Part shown: positions 15,483 to 21,470 of the stretch, one piece after another
Numbering within the stretch: the stretch's first letter is position 1
Layout of the letters: each line of letters opens with the position of its first letter
Assembly (NCBI GenBank): GCA_020024185.1
Contig: JAHHUD010000021.1
Location: 1 to 21,470 of the forward strand
Direction of reading: 5' to 3'
Length of the DNA stretch: 21,470 nucleotides
Source of the DNA: Oscillospiraceae bacterium
GTDB taxonomy: Bacteria > Bacillota > Clostridia > Oscillospirales > Ruminococcaceae
Program-made: the position numbers and the translations under genes
The notes under the pieces: model-generated
Told to the model about the DNA's origin: nothing
Database searches by the model: none
What the model saw: the letters and a program-made list of their open reading frames with translations, nothing else

Positions 15483-16186
15483 GAATTCTCCCTAACATAA
15501 TTTAGTAATTGATAATGAACATCTTTTGAGCGATGTTTGCTTAGTAAAACTTCATCACCGTTATCTAAAGTTATAGTATCCTTAAATATATTTTTTACGT
15601 ATGCAAGATTGACTAAAAAAGACTTGTGCACTCTTATGATATTGTTATTTTTAAGTCTTTCTTCTAAATCAGATATTTTTCCAACCATAGAATAGGTTTC
15701 TGTTTTTGTGTGTATTTGGATTGTTCGCAACATAGATTCGATATAATAAATATCATTGGTTTCAATTTTGAATAATCCTTGTGTATTTGAAATGGTAATA
15801 AAACTATTTTTTTTAACTTCAGCTTGTTTTAAAACATTAATCAGGTCATCAGAAAACTTGTTTTCTTCAATAGGTTTTAAATAATATCGCATTGCTCGTA
15901 CTTCATATCCTTGCAAAGCAAATTCATATGTTGCAGTTATAAAGAAGATAGGTGTATCAATGTGAGTTTTTCTGATTTCCCTTGCAATGTCAATACCGTT
16001 ACTTTCATTCATAAGAATATCAAGTAAAAAAACATCAAATCGTATACCAGAATTAATGTCTTTTAGACACTCTTCAGGATTAAGGTACATATATATTTGA
16101 AATTTTATACTGTCAATTTTTTTTACCAGGTCAACCAATTTTGATAAATCTGTAGAGTTATCATCACATATAGCTATATTTAACAT
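15479..16186 (-). CDS. LytTR response regulator, AgrA-like
   Basis: 235 aa. The receiver domain (1-120) has the acidic pair D8/D9, phosphoacceptor D56 in FLLDILMN, the switch Thr region FFITATYEF and K104 in YYLKPIE. The LytTR DNA-binding domain (about 135-232) includes FKIETNDIYYIES, RVHKSFLVNL and LSKHRSKDVH. LytTR regulators bind direct repeats of about 9 bp spaced by about 12 bp and usually activate weak promoters. AAGAGG is 6 nt before ATG 16186. It heads a two-gene operon with the sensor kinase and lies back to back with the amidohydrolase gene, whose promoter has a good -10 but a poor -35; regulation of that gene is an attractive inference but not shown. Confidence 0.92.
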   Translation of the reverse strand: MLNIAICDDNSTDLSKLVDLVKKIDSIKFQIYMYLNPEECLKDINSGIRFDVFLLDILMNESNGIDIAREIRKTHIDTPIFFITATYEFALQGYEVRAMRYYLKPIEENKFSDDLINVLKQAEVKKNSFITISNTQGLFKIETNDIYYIESMLRTIQIHTKTETYSMVGKISDLEERLKNNNIIRVHKSFLVNLAYVKNIFKDTITLDNGDEVLLSKHRSKDVHYQLLNYVRENS

Positions 16187-16221
16187 AATAATCCTCTTAA
16201 ATAAATTTATACTTTACAAGT

Positions 16222-16257
16222 ATTATATACCATATCATTATATAAATAAAGGTATAT
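16222..16257 (-). promoter_or_regulatory. Candidate promoter and inverted repeat of the two-component operon
   Basis: TATAAT reads on the - strand at 16227-16222, about 36 bases upstream of ATG 16186, with no strong -35. ATATACC (16225-16231) and GGTATAT (16251-16257) are inverted copies 19 bases apart that overlap this box, a possible operator. Confidence 0.3.
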
Positions 16258-16338
16258 ATATGATAAAATAGGATAAATGTACAAAATTGCCAATTATAAC
16301 AATAGAAATCCCTTTTTATATTTTGCTATTGAATAATT

Positions 16339-16391
16339 TTTTGTTAAGAGTTAACATATAATCATATTAAACGTAACAATATTTTGTTAAC
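16339..16391 (+). promoter_or_regulatory. Repeat-bearing promoter region of the amidohydrolase
   Basis: TTTTGTTAA occurs at 16339-16347 and 16382-16390, and the palindrome GTTAAC at 16350-16355 and 16386-16391. A perfect TATAAT lies at 16357-16362, with no good -35 at 16-18 bp. The repeats flanking a lone -10 suggest regulator-dependent transcription. They do not fit the usual LytTR repeat spacing well. Confidence 0.35.
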
Positions 16392-16400
16392 GATAACGAT
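16383..16400 (+). promoter_or_regulatory. cre-like pseudo-palindrome before the amidohydrolase
   Basis: The 18 bases match the CcpA consensus WWTGNAARCGNWWWCAWW at 16 positions, centred on CG, and end one base before the AAAAGGAG ribosome binding site. A LacI/CcpA-family protein bound here would block transcription, as in roadblock-type catabolite repression. This is judged only by consensus matching. Confidence 0.35.
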
Positions 16401-16416
16401 AAAAGGAGAAAAGAAA

Positions 16417-17658
16417 ATGTCAAAGGTAGCTTTTTTAAACGGCTTGTTAATTGATGGTACAGGTGCAAATCCTGTAGAAAAATCATTGGTATTGGTAGAA
16501 GACAAGAAAATTGTTTATGCTGGTCCAGCAAAAGAAATACCAGAAGGATACGAAGTAAGAGATATCACTGGTAAAACAATTATGCCAGGTCTTATTGACT
16601 CTCACCTCCATTTCTCTGGAAACTTGACAGATGATGACTCTGAATGGGTATTGGAACATCCAGTACAAAAAACAGTTGTTGCTGTTCAACAAGCTCATGA
16701 ATGTCTTGAACATGGTCTTACAACAGTTGGTGAAATTTCACGTTCTGGCTTACATATCCGTAATATGATTGAAGCTGGCGTTATGACAGGTCCTCGTGTT
16801 GTAGGTACAGGTACAGGTTTCTGCCGTACAGCAGGTCATGGTGACTCTCATAAATTACCAATTTGGTACAACAACGAATCACATCCATGGGCAGAAAGAG
16901 TTGATGGTCCTTGGGAATTGAGAAAAGCTGTTCGTGCTAAATTAAGAGAAAATCCAGACGCTATTAAAATTTGGTCAACAGGTGGCGGTATCTGGCGTTG
17001 GGACCAAAAACTTGACCAACACTACACATTAGAAGAAATTCAAGCAGTTGTTGATGAATGTAATATGGTTGGTATCCCAGTATGGTCACATGCTGAAGGT
17101 TACGGCGGAGCTTTAGATTCAGCTAAAGCTGGTGTTCATCTTATCATCCATGGTCAAACATTGAATGATGAATGTCTTGACATTATGGCAGAAAAAGGTA
17201 TTTACTTCTGTCCAACAATTCAATTCTTGAATGAATGGTTTAAAACATATCAACCTCCATATATCCCAGAAGTTCATGACCAATTCCCTGGTGATACAGT
17301 TGCTGAAAAAGAACTTAACCGTGTATATGGTAACTTGAGAAGAGCAAAAGAAAAAGGCATCAAACTTACAATCGGTTCTGACTCATTCTGCTCAAGCTTG
17401 ACACCATACGGCACAACAGCTATTGGTGAAATGTACTCCTTCAATGAAAAAGCAGGTATCTCAGCTATGGATACAATTATTGCTGCAACACGTGATGGTG
17501 CTGAAATGCTTAAAGTTTTGGATATCACAGGTACATTGGAAGAAGGCAAATTTGCTGACTTGCTCGTTATTAATGGCAACCCTCTTGAAAACATTCGTGC
17601 TATCGCAGTAGATAACATGGAAGTTATCATGAAGGAAGGCGCATTTGTTAAAGGTTAA
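16417..17658 (+). CDS. Metal-dependent amidohydrolase (imidazolonepropionase/prolidase-like)
   Basis: 413 aa. The amidohydrolase superfamily pattern is complete: composite N-terminal beta domain, HxH at H63/H65 (IDSHLHFSG), K184 in DAIKIWSTGGG as probable carbamylated bridging lysine, H225 in SHAEG, H245 in IHGQ, D321 in GSDS, and the C-terminal beta domain closing with EEGKFADLLVINGNPLENI. This resembles the dinuclear COG1228 group, which includes Xaa-Arg/Xaa-Pro dipeptidases and imidazolonepropionase; substrate unknown. There is no signal peptide, so it is cytoplasmic. ATG 16417 follows AAAAGGAG at 8 nt; a TTG further up in frame lacks a site. Its codon use differs from most neighbours: Ile is mostly ATT/ATC with very few ATA, as expected of a strongly expressed gene. 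It is followed by a terminator and then an EamA transporter. Confidence 0.88.
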   Translation: MSKVAFLNGLLIDGTGANPVEKSLVLVEDKKIVYAGPAKEIPEGYEVRDITGKTIMPGLIDSHLHFSGNLTDDDSEWVLEHPVQKTVVAVQQAHECLEHGLTTVGEISRSGLHIRNMIEAGVMTGPRVVGTGTGFCRTAGHGDSHKLPIWYNNESHPWAERVDGPWELRKAVRAKLRENPDAIKIWSTGGGIWRWDQKLDQHYTLEEIQAVVDECNMVGIPVWSHAEGYGGALDSAKAGVHLIIHGQTLNDECLDIMAEKGIYFCPTIQFLNEWFKTYQPPYIPEVHDQFPGDTVAEKELNRVYGNLRRAKEKGIKLTIGSDSFCSSLTPYGTTAIGEMYSFNEKAGISAMDTIIAATRDGAEMLKVLDITGTLEEGKFADLLVINGNPLENIRAIAVDNMEVIMKEGAFVKG

Positions 17659-17721
17659 TTTGAAACTTAAATAAATGTTTTAATTTAAAAGTATAATAAC
17701 CATAAGGGTTGTTTACAAATC

Positions 17722-17763
17722 GCACCTCTTATCTTATAAACCAAGGTAAGAGGTGCATTTTTT
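17722..17763 (+). terminator. Rho-independent terminator of the amidohydrolase gene
   Basis: 14-bp stem 17722-17735/17743-17756 (GCACCTCTTATCTT/AAGGTAAGAGGTGC, one G-U pair) with loop ATAAACC and a T run to 17763. Confidence 0.92.
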
Positions 17764-17826
17764 AAACATAAATTGTGAATATATTTTTAAGTAAATTAAA
17801 TTTATGTAAAGAAAGAGAGAAATAAA

Positions 17827-18729
17827 ATGGATAAGAATAAAGGTATTTTTTATACTATAGTATCCGCTGCTGCTTTTGGTTTAACTCCATTGCTATGTAG
17901 TGGCGCTTATAATGCAGGTGCAACACCAGAAACATTGGTTTTCCTTAGAAACTTATTTGTAGTACCTGTTTTGTTTATTATTTTGAAAGTTAAAAAAATT
18001 GAAATAGGATTAGATAAATCAACATTATTTAAAGCATTTCTTGTTGGTATTTTTGGTATGACAGCAACAGCATTGCTTTTGTATAATGCTTATAACTACT
18101 TGCCAGTTGGTACAGTTACAACAATTCACTTCTTATATCCAGTATTTGTTGCTTTGAGTGGTCTTATATTCTTTAAAGAAAAAATTCCTCCAGTTAAAGC
18201 TATAGTTTTAACAATAGCAACATGTGGTATTTTCTTCTTCCTTGAAACAGGTGGAGATTTAACAAAAGAAAACTTGACTGTTGGTATTATCTTGTCTGTT
18301 GCTTCTGGTGCAACATACGCATTCTATATGGCAGGTATTGAAAGATTTAAACTTAACCAAATTAACTCTTATAAATTAACATTCCATCTATCATGGATGT
18401 CTTGTATAGTAATGCTTGTATATTCACTTGTAACAAATAAATTTACAGCACTTCAAATGCAACCAGTAGGTTTTGCATACGCATTCGTTATTGCTATGGG
18501 TACATCATTCCTTGCAGTTTACACATTGCAGTTGGGTATCAAATACCTTGGAGCTTCAACAGCAGCTATATTCTGTATGTTTGAGCCTGTAACAGCTGTT
18601 ATTGGTGGTGTTATCGTTTTAGGCGAAAAATTAACTCCTATGAAATTGATAGGTTGTGTAATTATTCTTGGTTCTGTAACATTACTAACAGTTCTTGATA
18701 AAAAAGCAGAAGACAAAGTAAAACAATAA
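17827..18729 (+). CDS. EamA/DMT-superfamily transporter
   Basis: 300 aa with about ten hydrophobic helices arranged as two EamA repeats: helices 1-5 with FGLTPLL and ETLVFLRNL, then LYNAYNYLPVGTVTTIHFLYPVFVAL near the end of repeat one, and YTLQLGIKYLGASTAAIFCMFEPVTAVIGGVIVLGE at the matching place in repeat two. The E-P segment before the last helices is typical of the family. Members export or import small metabolites, often amino acids or nucleobases. It is 168 bases after the amidohydrolase with a terminator between, so it probably has its own start (AAAGAGAG box, ATG 17827). It shares the high-expression codon style of the amidohydrolase, which hints at a joint role in moving the substrate or product; that is inference. 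Confidence 0.9.
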   Translation: MDKNKGIFYTIVSAAAFGLTPLLCSGAYNAGATPETLVFLRNLFVVPVLFIILKVKKIEIGLDKSTLFKAFLVGIFGMTATALLLYNAYNYLPVGTVTTIHFLYPVFVALSGLIFFKEKIPPVKAIVLTIATCGIFFFLETGGDLTKENLTVGIILSVASGATYAFYMAGIERFKLNQINSYKLTFHLSWMSCIVMLVYSLVTNKFTALQMQPVGFAYAFVIAMGTSFLAVYTLQLGIKYLGASTAAIFCMFEPVTAVIGGVIVLGEKLTPMKLIGCVIILGSVTLLTVLDKKAEDKVKQ

Positions 18730-18736
18730 AATTATA

Positions 18737-18769
18737 AATAATCAGGCAAATTTTGCCTGATTATTTTTT
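18737..18769 (+). terminator. Rho-independent terminator of the EamA gene
   Basis: Stem 18737-18748/18754-18765 (core AATCAGGCA with TGCCTGATT) with a 5-nt loop, followed by T residues to 18769. Confidence 0.9.
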
Positions 18770-18777
18770 ATAGTATA

Positions 18778-18806
18778 TTGACTTTAAACAAAACAAAATA
18801 TATACT
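18778..18806 (+). promoter_or_regulatory. Promoter of the bcp-yaaA operon
   Basis: TTGACT at 18778-18783, exactly 17 bp, then TATACT at 18801-18806 (5/6 matches each). The site is 38 bases upstream of the bcp start, and the leader contains a strong AGGAGG. No PerR-like box (TTATAATNATTATAA) was seen by eye. Confidence 0.6.
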
Positions 18807-18844
18807 AAAATTGTATAATTTAATATAACTCAGGAGGAAATCTT

Positions 18845-19297
18845 ATGCTAGAAGTTGGAACAAAAGCACCTAACTTTGAATTGCCAGACCAAAATGGAAA
18901 TATACATAAACTTGAAGATTATAAGGGTAAAAAAGTTATACTTTATTTTTATCCAAAAGATAATACACCAGGATGTACAAAACAAGCTTGTGGATTTTCA
19001 GAACTATACCCACAGTTTATAGAAAAAGGTGCAGTTGTAATTGGTATAAGCAAAGATTCAGTTGCATCTCATAAAAAATTTGAAGAAAAATATGGGTTAT
19101 CATTTACGATACTTTCTGATAAAGAATTGCAAGCTATACAAGCTTATGATGTATGGAAAGAAAAGAAACTTTATGGCAAAGTATCAATGGGAGTTGTGCG
19201 TACAACATATTTGATTGATGAAAATGGTATTATTATAAAAGCAAATGATAAAGTAAAAGCAGCTCAAGACCCTGTAAAAATGCTTGGTGAAATTTAA
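18845..19297 (+). CDS. bcp: Peroxiredoxin, BCP/PrxQ type (thioredoxin-dependent thiol peroxidase)
   Basis: 150 aa, usual for Bcp. The thioredoxin-fold peroxidase motif is YFYPKDNTPGCTKQACGF, with peroxidatic C44 and the resolving C49 five residues on, as in PrxQ-type enzymes that form an intramolecular disulfide. It reduces H2O2 and organic hydroperoxides in the cytoplasm with electrons from thioredoxin. SKDSVASHKKFEEKYGL and the GVVRTTYLIDENG segment are also family-typical. AGGAGG at 18832-18837 precedes ATG 18845. It overlaps yaaA by one base (TAATG), so both form one peroxide-defence unit. Confidence 0.95.
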   Translation: MLEVGTKAPNFELPDQNGNIHKLEDYKGKKVILYFYPKDNTPGCTKQACGFSELYPQFIEKGAVVIGISKDSVASHKKFEEKYGLSFTILSDKELQAIQAYDVWKEKKLYGKVSMGVVRTTYLIDENGIIIKANDKVKAAQDPVKMLGEI

Positions 19298-20049
19298 TGA
19301 AAATAATTATTTCTCCAGCAAAGAAAATGAATGTAGATACAGATTCTATAGAATATATGAGTATACCATCATTGATGCAATATACAGAAAAAATATTATT
19401 AAACTTGAAAAATAAATCATACGAAGAACTAAAGAAAATATGGAATTGCAATGATAAAATAGTCAATCAGAATATAGAGAGATTAAATAAAATTGAACTT
19501 AATAAAAATTTAACTCCGGCAGTTCTTGCTTATGAAGGTATTGCTTATCAATATATGGCACCAGCTGTGTTTACTTATGAACAATTTAATTATATACAAA
19601 ATAACCTTAGGATACTTTCTGGTTTTTATGGAGTATTAAAAGGATTAGATGGGATTGTGCCATATAGACTAGAAATGCAAAGCAAATTGAAAATTGAAGA
19701 TAGCAAGGATTTGTATGACTTTTGGGGAGATAAACTCTATAAAGAGATTTTAGATGAGGATAGAGTTATTATAAATCTTGCTTCAAAAGAATACTCAAAG
19801 TGTATAGAGAAATATCTTACAGATAAAGATACATATATTACCTGTACATTTGGAGAATTTGAAAATAATAAATTTATCCAAAAAGCTACTTTTGCCAAAA
19901 TGGCAAGGGGAGAAATGGTTAGATTTATGGCAGAAAATAATATAATCAATCCAGAAGATTTAAAATTATTTAACAGACTTGACTATTCATACAGAGAGGA
20001 TTTATCAAGTAAAACAGAATTTGTTTTTGAAAGAAAAGTTAATAATTAA
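19297..20049 (+). CDS. yaaA: YaaA-family peroxide stress protein (UPF0246)
   Basis: 250 aa, normal for YaaA. It starts with the family signature KIISPAKKMN and has the conserved YEGIAYQYM and LSGFYGVLKGLDGIVPYRLEMQ segments, NLASKEYSK, and the C-terminal FAKMARGEMVRFM. In E. coli YaaA limits free iron after peroxide exposure and so protects DNA and proteins from Fenton chemistry; the protein binds DNA. The ATG overlaps the bcp stop (TAATG), so it is translated by coupling. Pairing with a peroxiredoxin supports a peroxide role in this anaerobe too. The family is certain; the biochemical mechanism is only partly known. Confidence 0.95.
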   Translation: MKIIISPAKKMNVDTDSIEYMSIPSLMQYTEKILLNLKNKSYEELKKIWNCNDKIVNQNIERLNKIELNKNLTPAVLAYEGIAYQYMAPAVFTYEQFNYIQNNLRILSGFYGVLKGLDGIVPYRLEMQSKLKIEDSKDLYDFWGDKLYKEILDEDRVIINLASKEYSKCIEKYLTDKDTYITCTFGEFENNKFIQKATFAKMARGEMVRFMAENNIINPEDLKLFNRLDYSYREDLSSKTEFVFERKVNN

Positions 20050-20056
20050 AATAATT

Positions 20057-20100
20057 ACAGTAATATATAGCTAAATGTAGTTTATGTATTACTGTTTTTT
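20057..20100 (+). terminator. Rho-independent terminator of the bcp-yaaA operon
   Basis: Hairpin 20057-20070/20082-20095 (9 Watson-Crick pairs ACAGTAATA/TATTACTGT, then weaker pairs) with an 11-nt loop and a T run from 20095. Confidence 0.8.
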
Positions 20101-20138
20101 TATAAAATATTTATAGTAAACCTAAAGTTGCGTAATAG

Positions 20139-20166
20139 TTGGTAGATGCAACATGTCATTTATGAT
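20139..20166 (+). promoter_or_regulatory. Candidate promoter of the XRE regulator
   Basis: TTGGTA at 20139-20144, 16-bp spacer, TATGAT at 20161-20166. An imperfect dyad, GTTGC at 20127-20131 with GCAAC at 20148-20152, spans the -35 region and could be an autoregulatory site. Confidence 0.35.
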
Positions 20167-20201
20167 AATATTTAGTAAAAAGAAAGGAGAAATAATTAAA
20201 T

Positions 20202-20549
20202 ATGGAAAAAGTAATTATAATGTTAATATTTTGGGCAATACCTACAGCTATTGTTTGTGGTTGTATGATATACTTATTTGTTTTAATTATTAAAGCATTA
20301 AGAAAATATATCAATTCAGTTGATACGAGAAAAGAAAAATCTGAAATAAAAAAGACACTTGCTGAAAAACTAAAGGAAAACAGAATGCGCTGCAATATGA
20401 CACAAGAATTTGTTGCAGAGTCATTGGGAGTATCAAGACAGGCAGTTTCAAAATGGGAAATTGGGGCATCTGACCCAAGTACATCAAATCTTATCCTTCT
20501 TGCAAAACTATATGGTGTTAGTGCAGAAGAACTTATAAAAGAAATATAA
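20202..20549 (+). CDS. Membrane-anchored XRE-family regulator
   Basis: 115 aa with an unusual order: one N-terminal membrane helix (about residues 5-32, after MEK), a short charged linker (33-50) rich in Lys and Arg on the cytoplasmic side, then a C-terminal helix-turn-helix of the XRE (Cro/C1) type (about 52-112; LKENRMRCNMTQEFVAE, LGVSRQAVSKWEIG, LILLAKLYGVSAEEL). Most XRE proteins carry the HTH first and any membrane part after it. AAAGGAGA at 20183-20190 precedes ATG 20202. It has terminators on both sides, so it is monocistronic. Targets and signal are unknown; a membrane-held DNA-binding protein could be released by proteolysis or sense the envelope, which is inference. Confidence 0.85.
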   Translation: MEKVIIMLIFWAIPTAIVCGCMIYLFVLIIKALRKYINSVDTRKEKSEIKKTLAEKLKENRMRCNMTQEFVAESLGVSRQAVSKWEIGASDPSTSNLILLAKLYGVSAEELIKEI

Positions 20550-20559
20550 TAACTTATAA

Positions 20560-20593
20560 AAAAACACAGTGTTTATATAAACACTGTGTTTTT
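20560..20593. terminator. Bidirectional rho-independent terminator
   Basis: 15-bp stem 20560-20574/20579-20593 (core AACACAGTGTT with AACACTGTGTT) and a 4-nt loop, with A and T runs at the two sides. It lies between the convergent XRE gene and DHHW-protein gene. Confidence 0.88.
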
Positions 20594-20630
20594 AACAATA
20601 ATATAAGTTATTATTGATTTTATATAGTAT

Positions 20631-21470
20631 CTAGTTAAAAAGATTAATTTTTGGGACTGTTATTTCAGCATCAAATGTTTCGCTATTATACAAAAACAGT
20701 ATATGTTGATAATCATTTTCTTTTATAAGTTTATTTAAACTGCTGTTGTAAAAACGCATATCCACTATATCAATTTGAGAAAAATCATCTGTTATAAAAG
20801 GTATAAAGCTGTTTGCATAGCTGTCTTTTATAATAAGAATTTTTTCTGAGCCATTTCCTTTGATATATGAAAAAGCGTTATTTCCTCTAAGAAACATTGC
20901 ATATTTATCTCTTGTATCAAGCTTATCATAATCATAAATAGGGCTTAAATTGCCATTAATTTCAATTTGACTATTATTTTCAACATAAGTCATTGTATCA
21001 GGCTTAACATTGAAATTTTTAGCCTTTGAATAATGTGTACCAAGAAAATTTTCAACATTAACAAATTTAAAATCTTCTTTGGATTTAGGCGATTTCCCTA
21101 TATTTTTCATATAATCACTATAAGCATAATAAGCACCAAGACTTGTCCAGTGGTGGTCGGTTTTATAGAATATATTTTCGTTTGAGTGACTTTTTAAAGT
21201 ATTTGTAACATCAAAAATATATTTATCGTCTATACGCTCTTTTATCTGAGATATAAGCTCATCAGCATTATTTACAGGAGAACCACTTTCTACATATTGT
21301 GTAAGAATATTAGGTGCTGTTGGAACAATCATAACTCTTATATTTTTATTGGAGTGTGTGGAAATAAACTTTTCCAAAGCAACAATGTTTTTTTCTCTTT
21401 GTTCAATATCAGGTTTTAATGACTTTGTAAATAGATAACCGTCTTTACCATAAACTATGCCGTTGTTTTC
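20631..21470 (-). CDS. DHHW/AlgX-AlgJ-like extracytoplasmic protein, N-terminus outside the window
   Basis: 279 residues visible; the frame stays open to the right edge with no credible start (the first candidate, TTG at 21377, lies inside the fold and lacks a ribosome binding site), so the gene is 5'-truncated by the window. Numbering from the edge, NNGIVYGKDGYLF (2-14) opens the domain, TDHHW (104-108) gives a D-x-H pair, and IIKDSYANSFIPF (213-225) supplies a Ser, together the SGNH-hydrolase-like triad of AlgX, AlgJ and DHHW (PF14286) proteins. These usually help a membrane O-acyltransferase (MBOAT) modify cell-surface polysaccharide. A signal anchor and an MBOAT gene would be expected beyond the edge. 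The family call is good; the polymer is unknown. Confidence 0.85.
   Translation of the reverse strand, partial: ENNGIVYGKDGYLFTKSLKPDIEQREKNIVALEKFISTHSNKNIRVMIVPTAPNILTQYVESGSPVNNADELISQIKERIDDKYIFDVTNTLKSHSNENIFYKTDHHWTSLGAYYAYSDYMKNIGKSPKSKEDFKFVNVENFLGTHYSKAKNFNVKPDTMTYVENNSQIEINGNLSPIYDYDKLDTRDKYAMFLRGNNAFSYIKGNGSEKILIIKDSYANSFIPFITDDFSQIDIVDMRFYNSSLNKLIKENDYQHILFLYNSETFDAEITVPKINLFN

Noticed and set aside
16187..16416. Searched for an agrD-like peptide gene or a riboswitch
   Set aside because: No short frame with a ribosome binding site on either strand and no recognisable aptamer fold; the region looks like two back-to-back promoters.
17274..17630. Open frame of 118 codons on the - strand inside the amidohydrolase gene
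   Set aside because: It mirrors the codon bias of a strongly expressed gene read in reverse; there is no ribosome binding site and no family resemblance.

Overview
The window is very AT-rich (about 30% G+C by eye), with dense short operons, AGGAGG-type ribosome binding sites, several TTG starts and stem-plus-T-run terminators. Together with a SCIFF peptide and its radical SAM maturase, this points to a chromosomal segment of an anaerobic low-G+C Firmicute of class Clostridia. I see no tRNA or rRNA gene, insertion sequence, phage gene, integrase or CRISPR array. I cannot name the species.

Layout from left to right. (1) The last 34 codons of an unidentified + strand gene. (2) A secreted, membrane-anchored 5'-nucleotidase-like phosphoesterase (-). 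(3) A divergent peptide deformylase paralogue (+) whose oxyanion Gln is Met. (4) A flavin reductase-domain protein (-). (5) A two-gene heterodimeric ABC exporter operon (-) with one consensus and one degenerate ATP site. (6) A LysR regulator (-) divergent from a pair of half-size chromate-type transporters (+). (7) A 47-residue SCIFF precursor (+), a terminator hairpin, the SCIFF radical SAM/SPASM maturase, and a PLP-dependent Orn/Lys/Arg decarboxylase-family protein one base downstream. (8) A lone 4-alpha-glucanotransferase (+). (9) An Agr-like LytTR response regulator and GHKL sensor kinase (-), divergent from an amidohydrolase (+) and followed by an EamA-type transporter (+). (10) A bcp-yaaA peroxide-defence operon (+). 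(11) A small membrane-anchored XRE regulator (+). (12) The C-terminal part of a DHHW/AlgX-like extracytoplasmic protein (-), cut by the window edge.

The most distinctive locus is the SCIFF (ranthipeptide) system at 9518-12569. It has a promoter, an 11-bp inverted repeat that overlaps the precursor start codon, a seven-cysteine precursor, an internal terminator that probably makes precursor far more abundant than maturase, a maturase with the expected cluster cysteines, and a tightly linked decarboxylase-like gene. The peptide class is known. The leader structure and the decarboxylase linkage are the parts worth following up.

The two-component pair sits back to back with the amidohydrolase across a repeat-rich promoter region. 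No AgrB/AgrD signal genes are present in the window, so its signal is unknown. Four starts were set from ribosome binding sites: 3175 (flavin reductase), 8274 TTG (chromate transporter), 9848 TTG (maturase) and 16417 (amidohydrolase).
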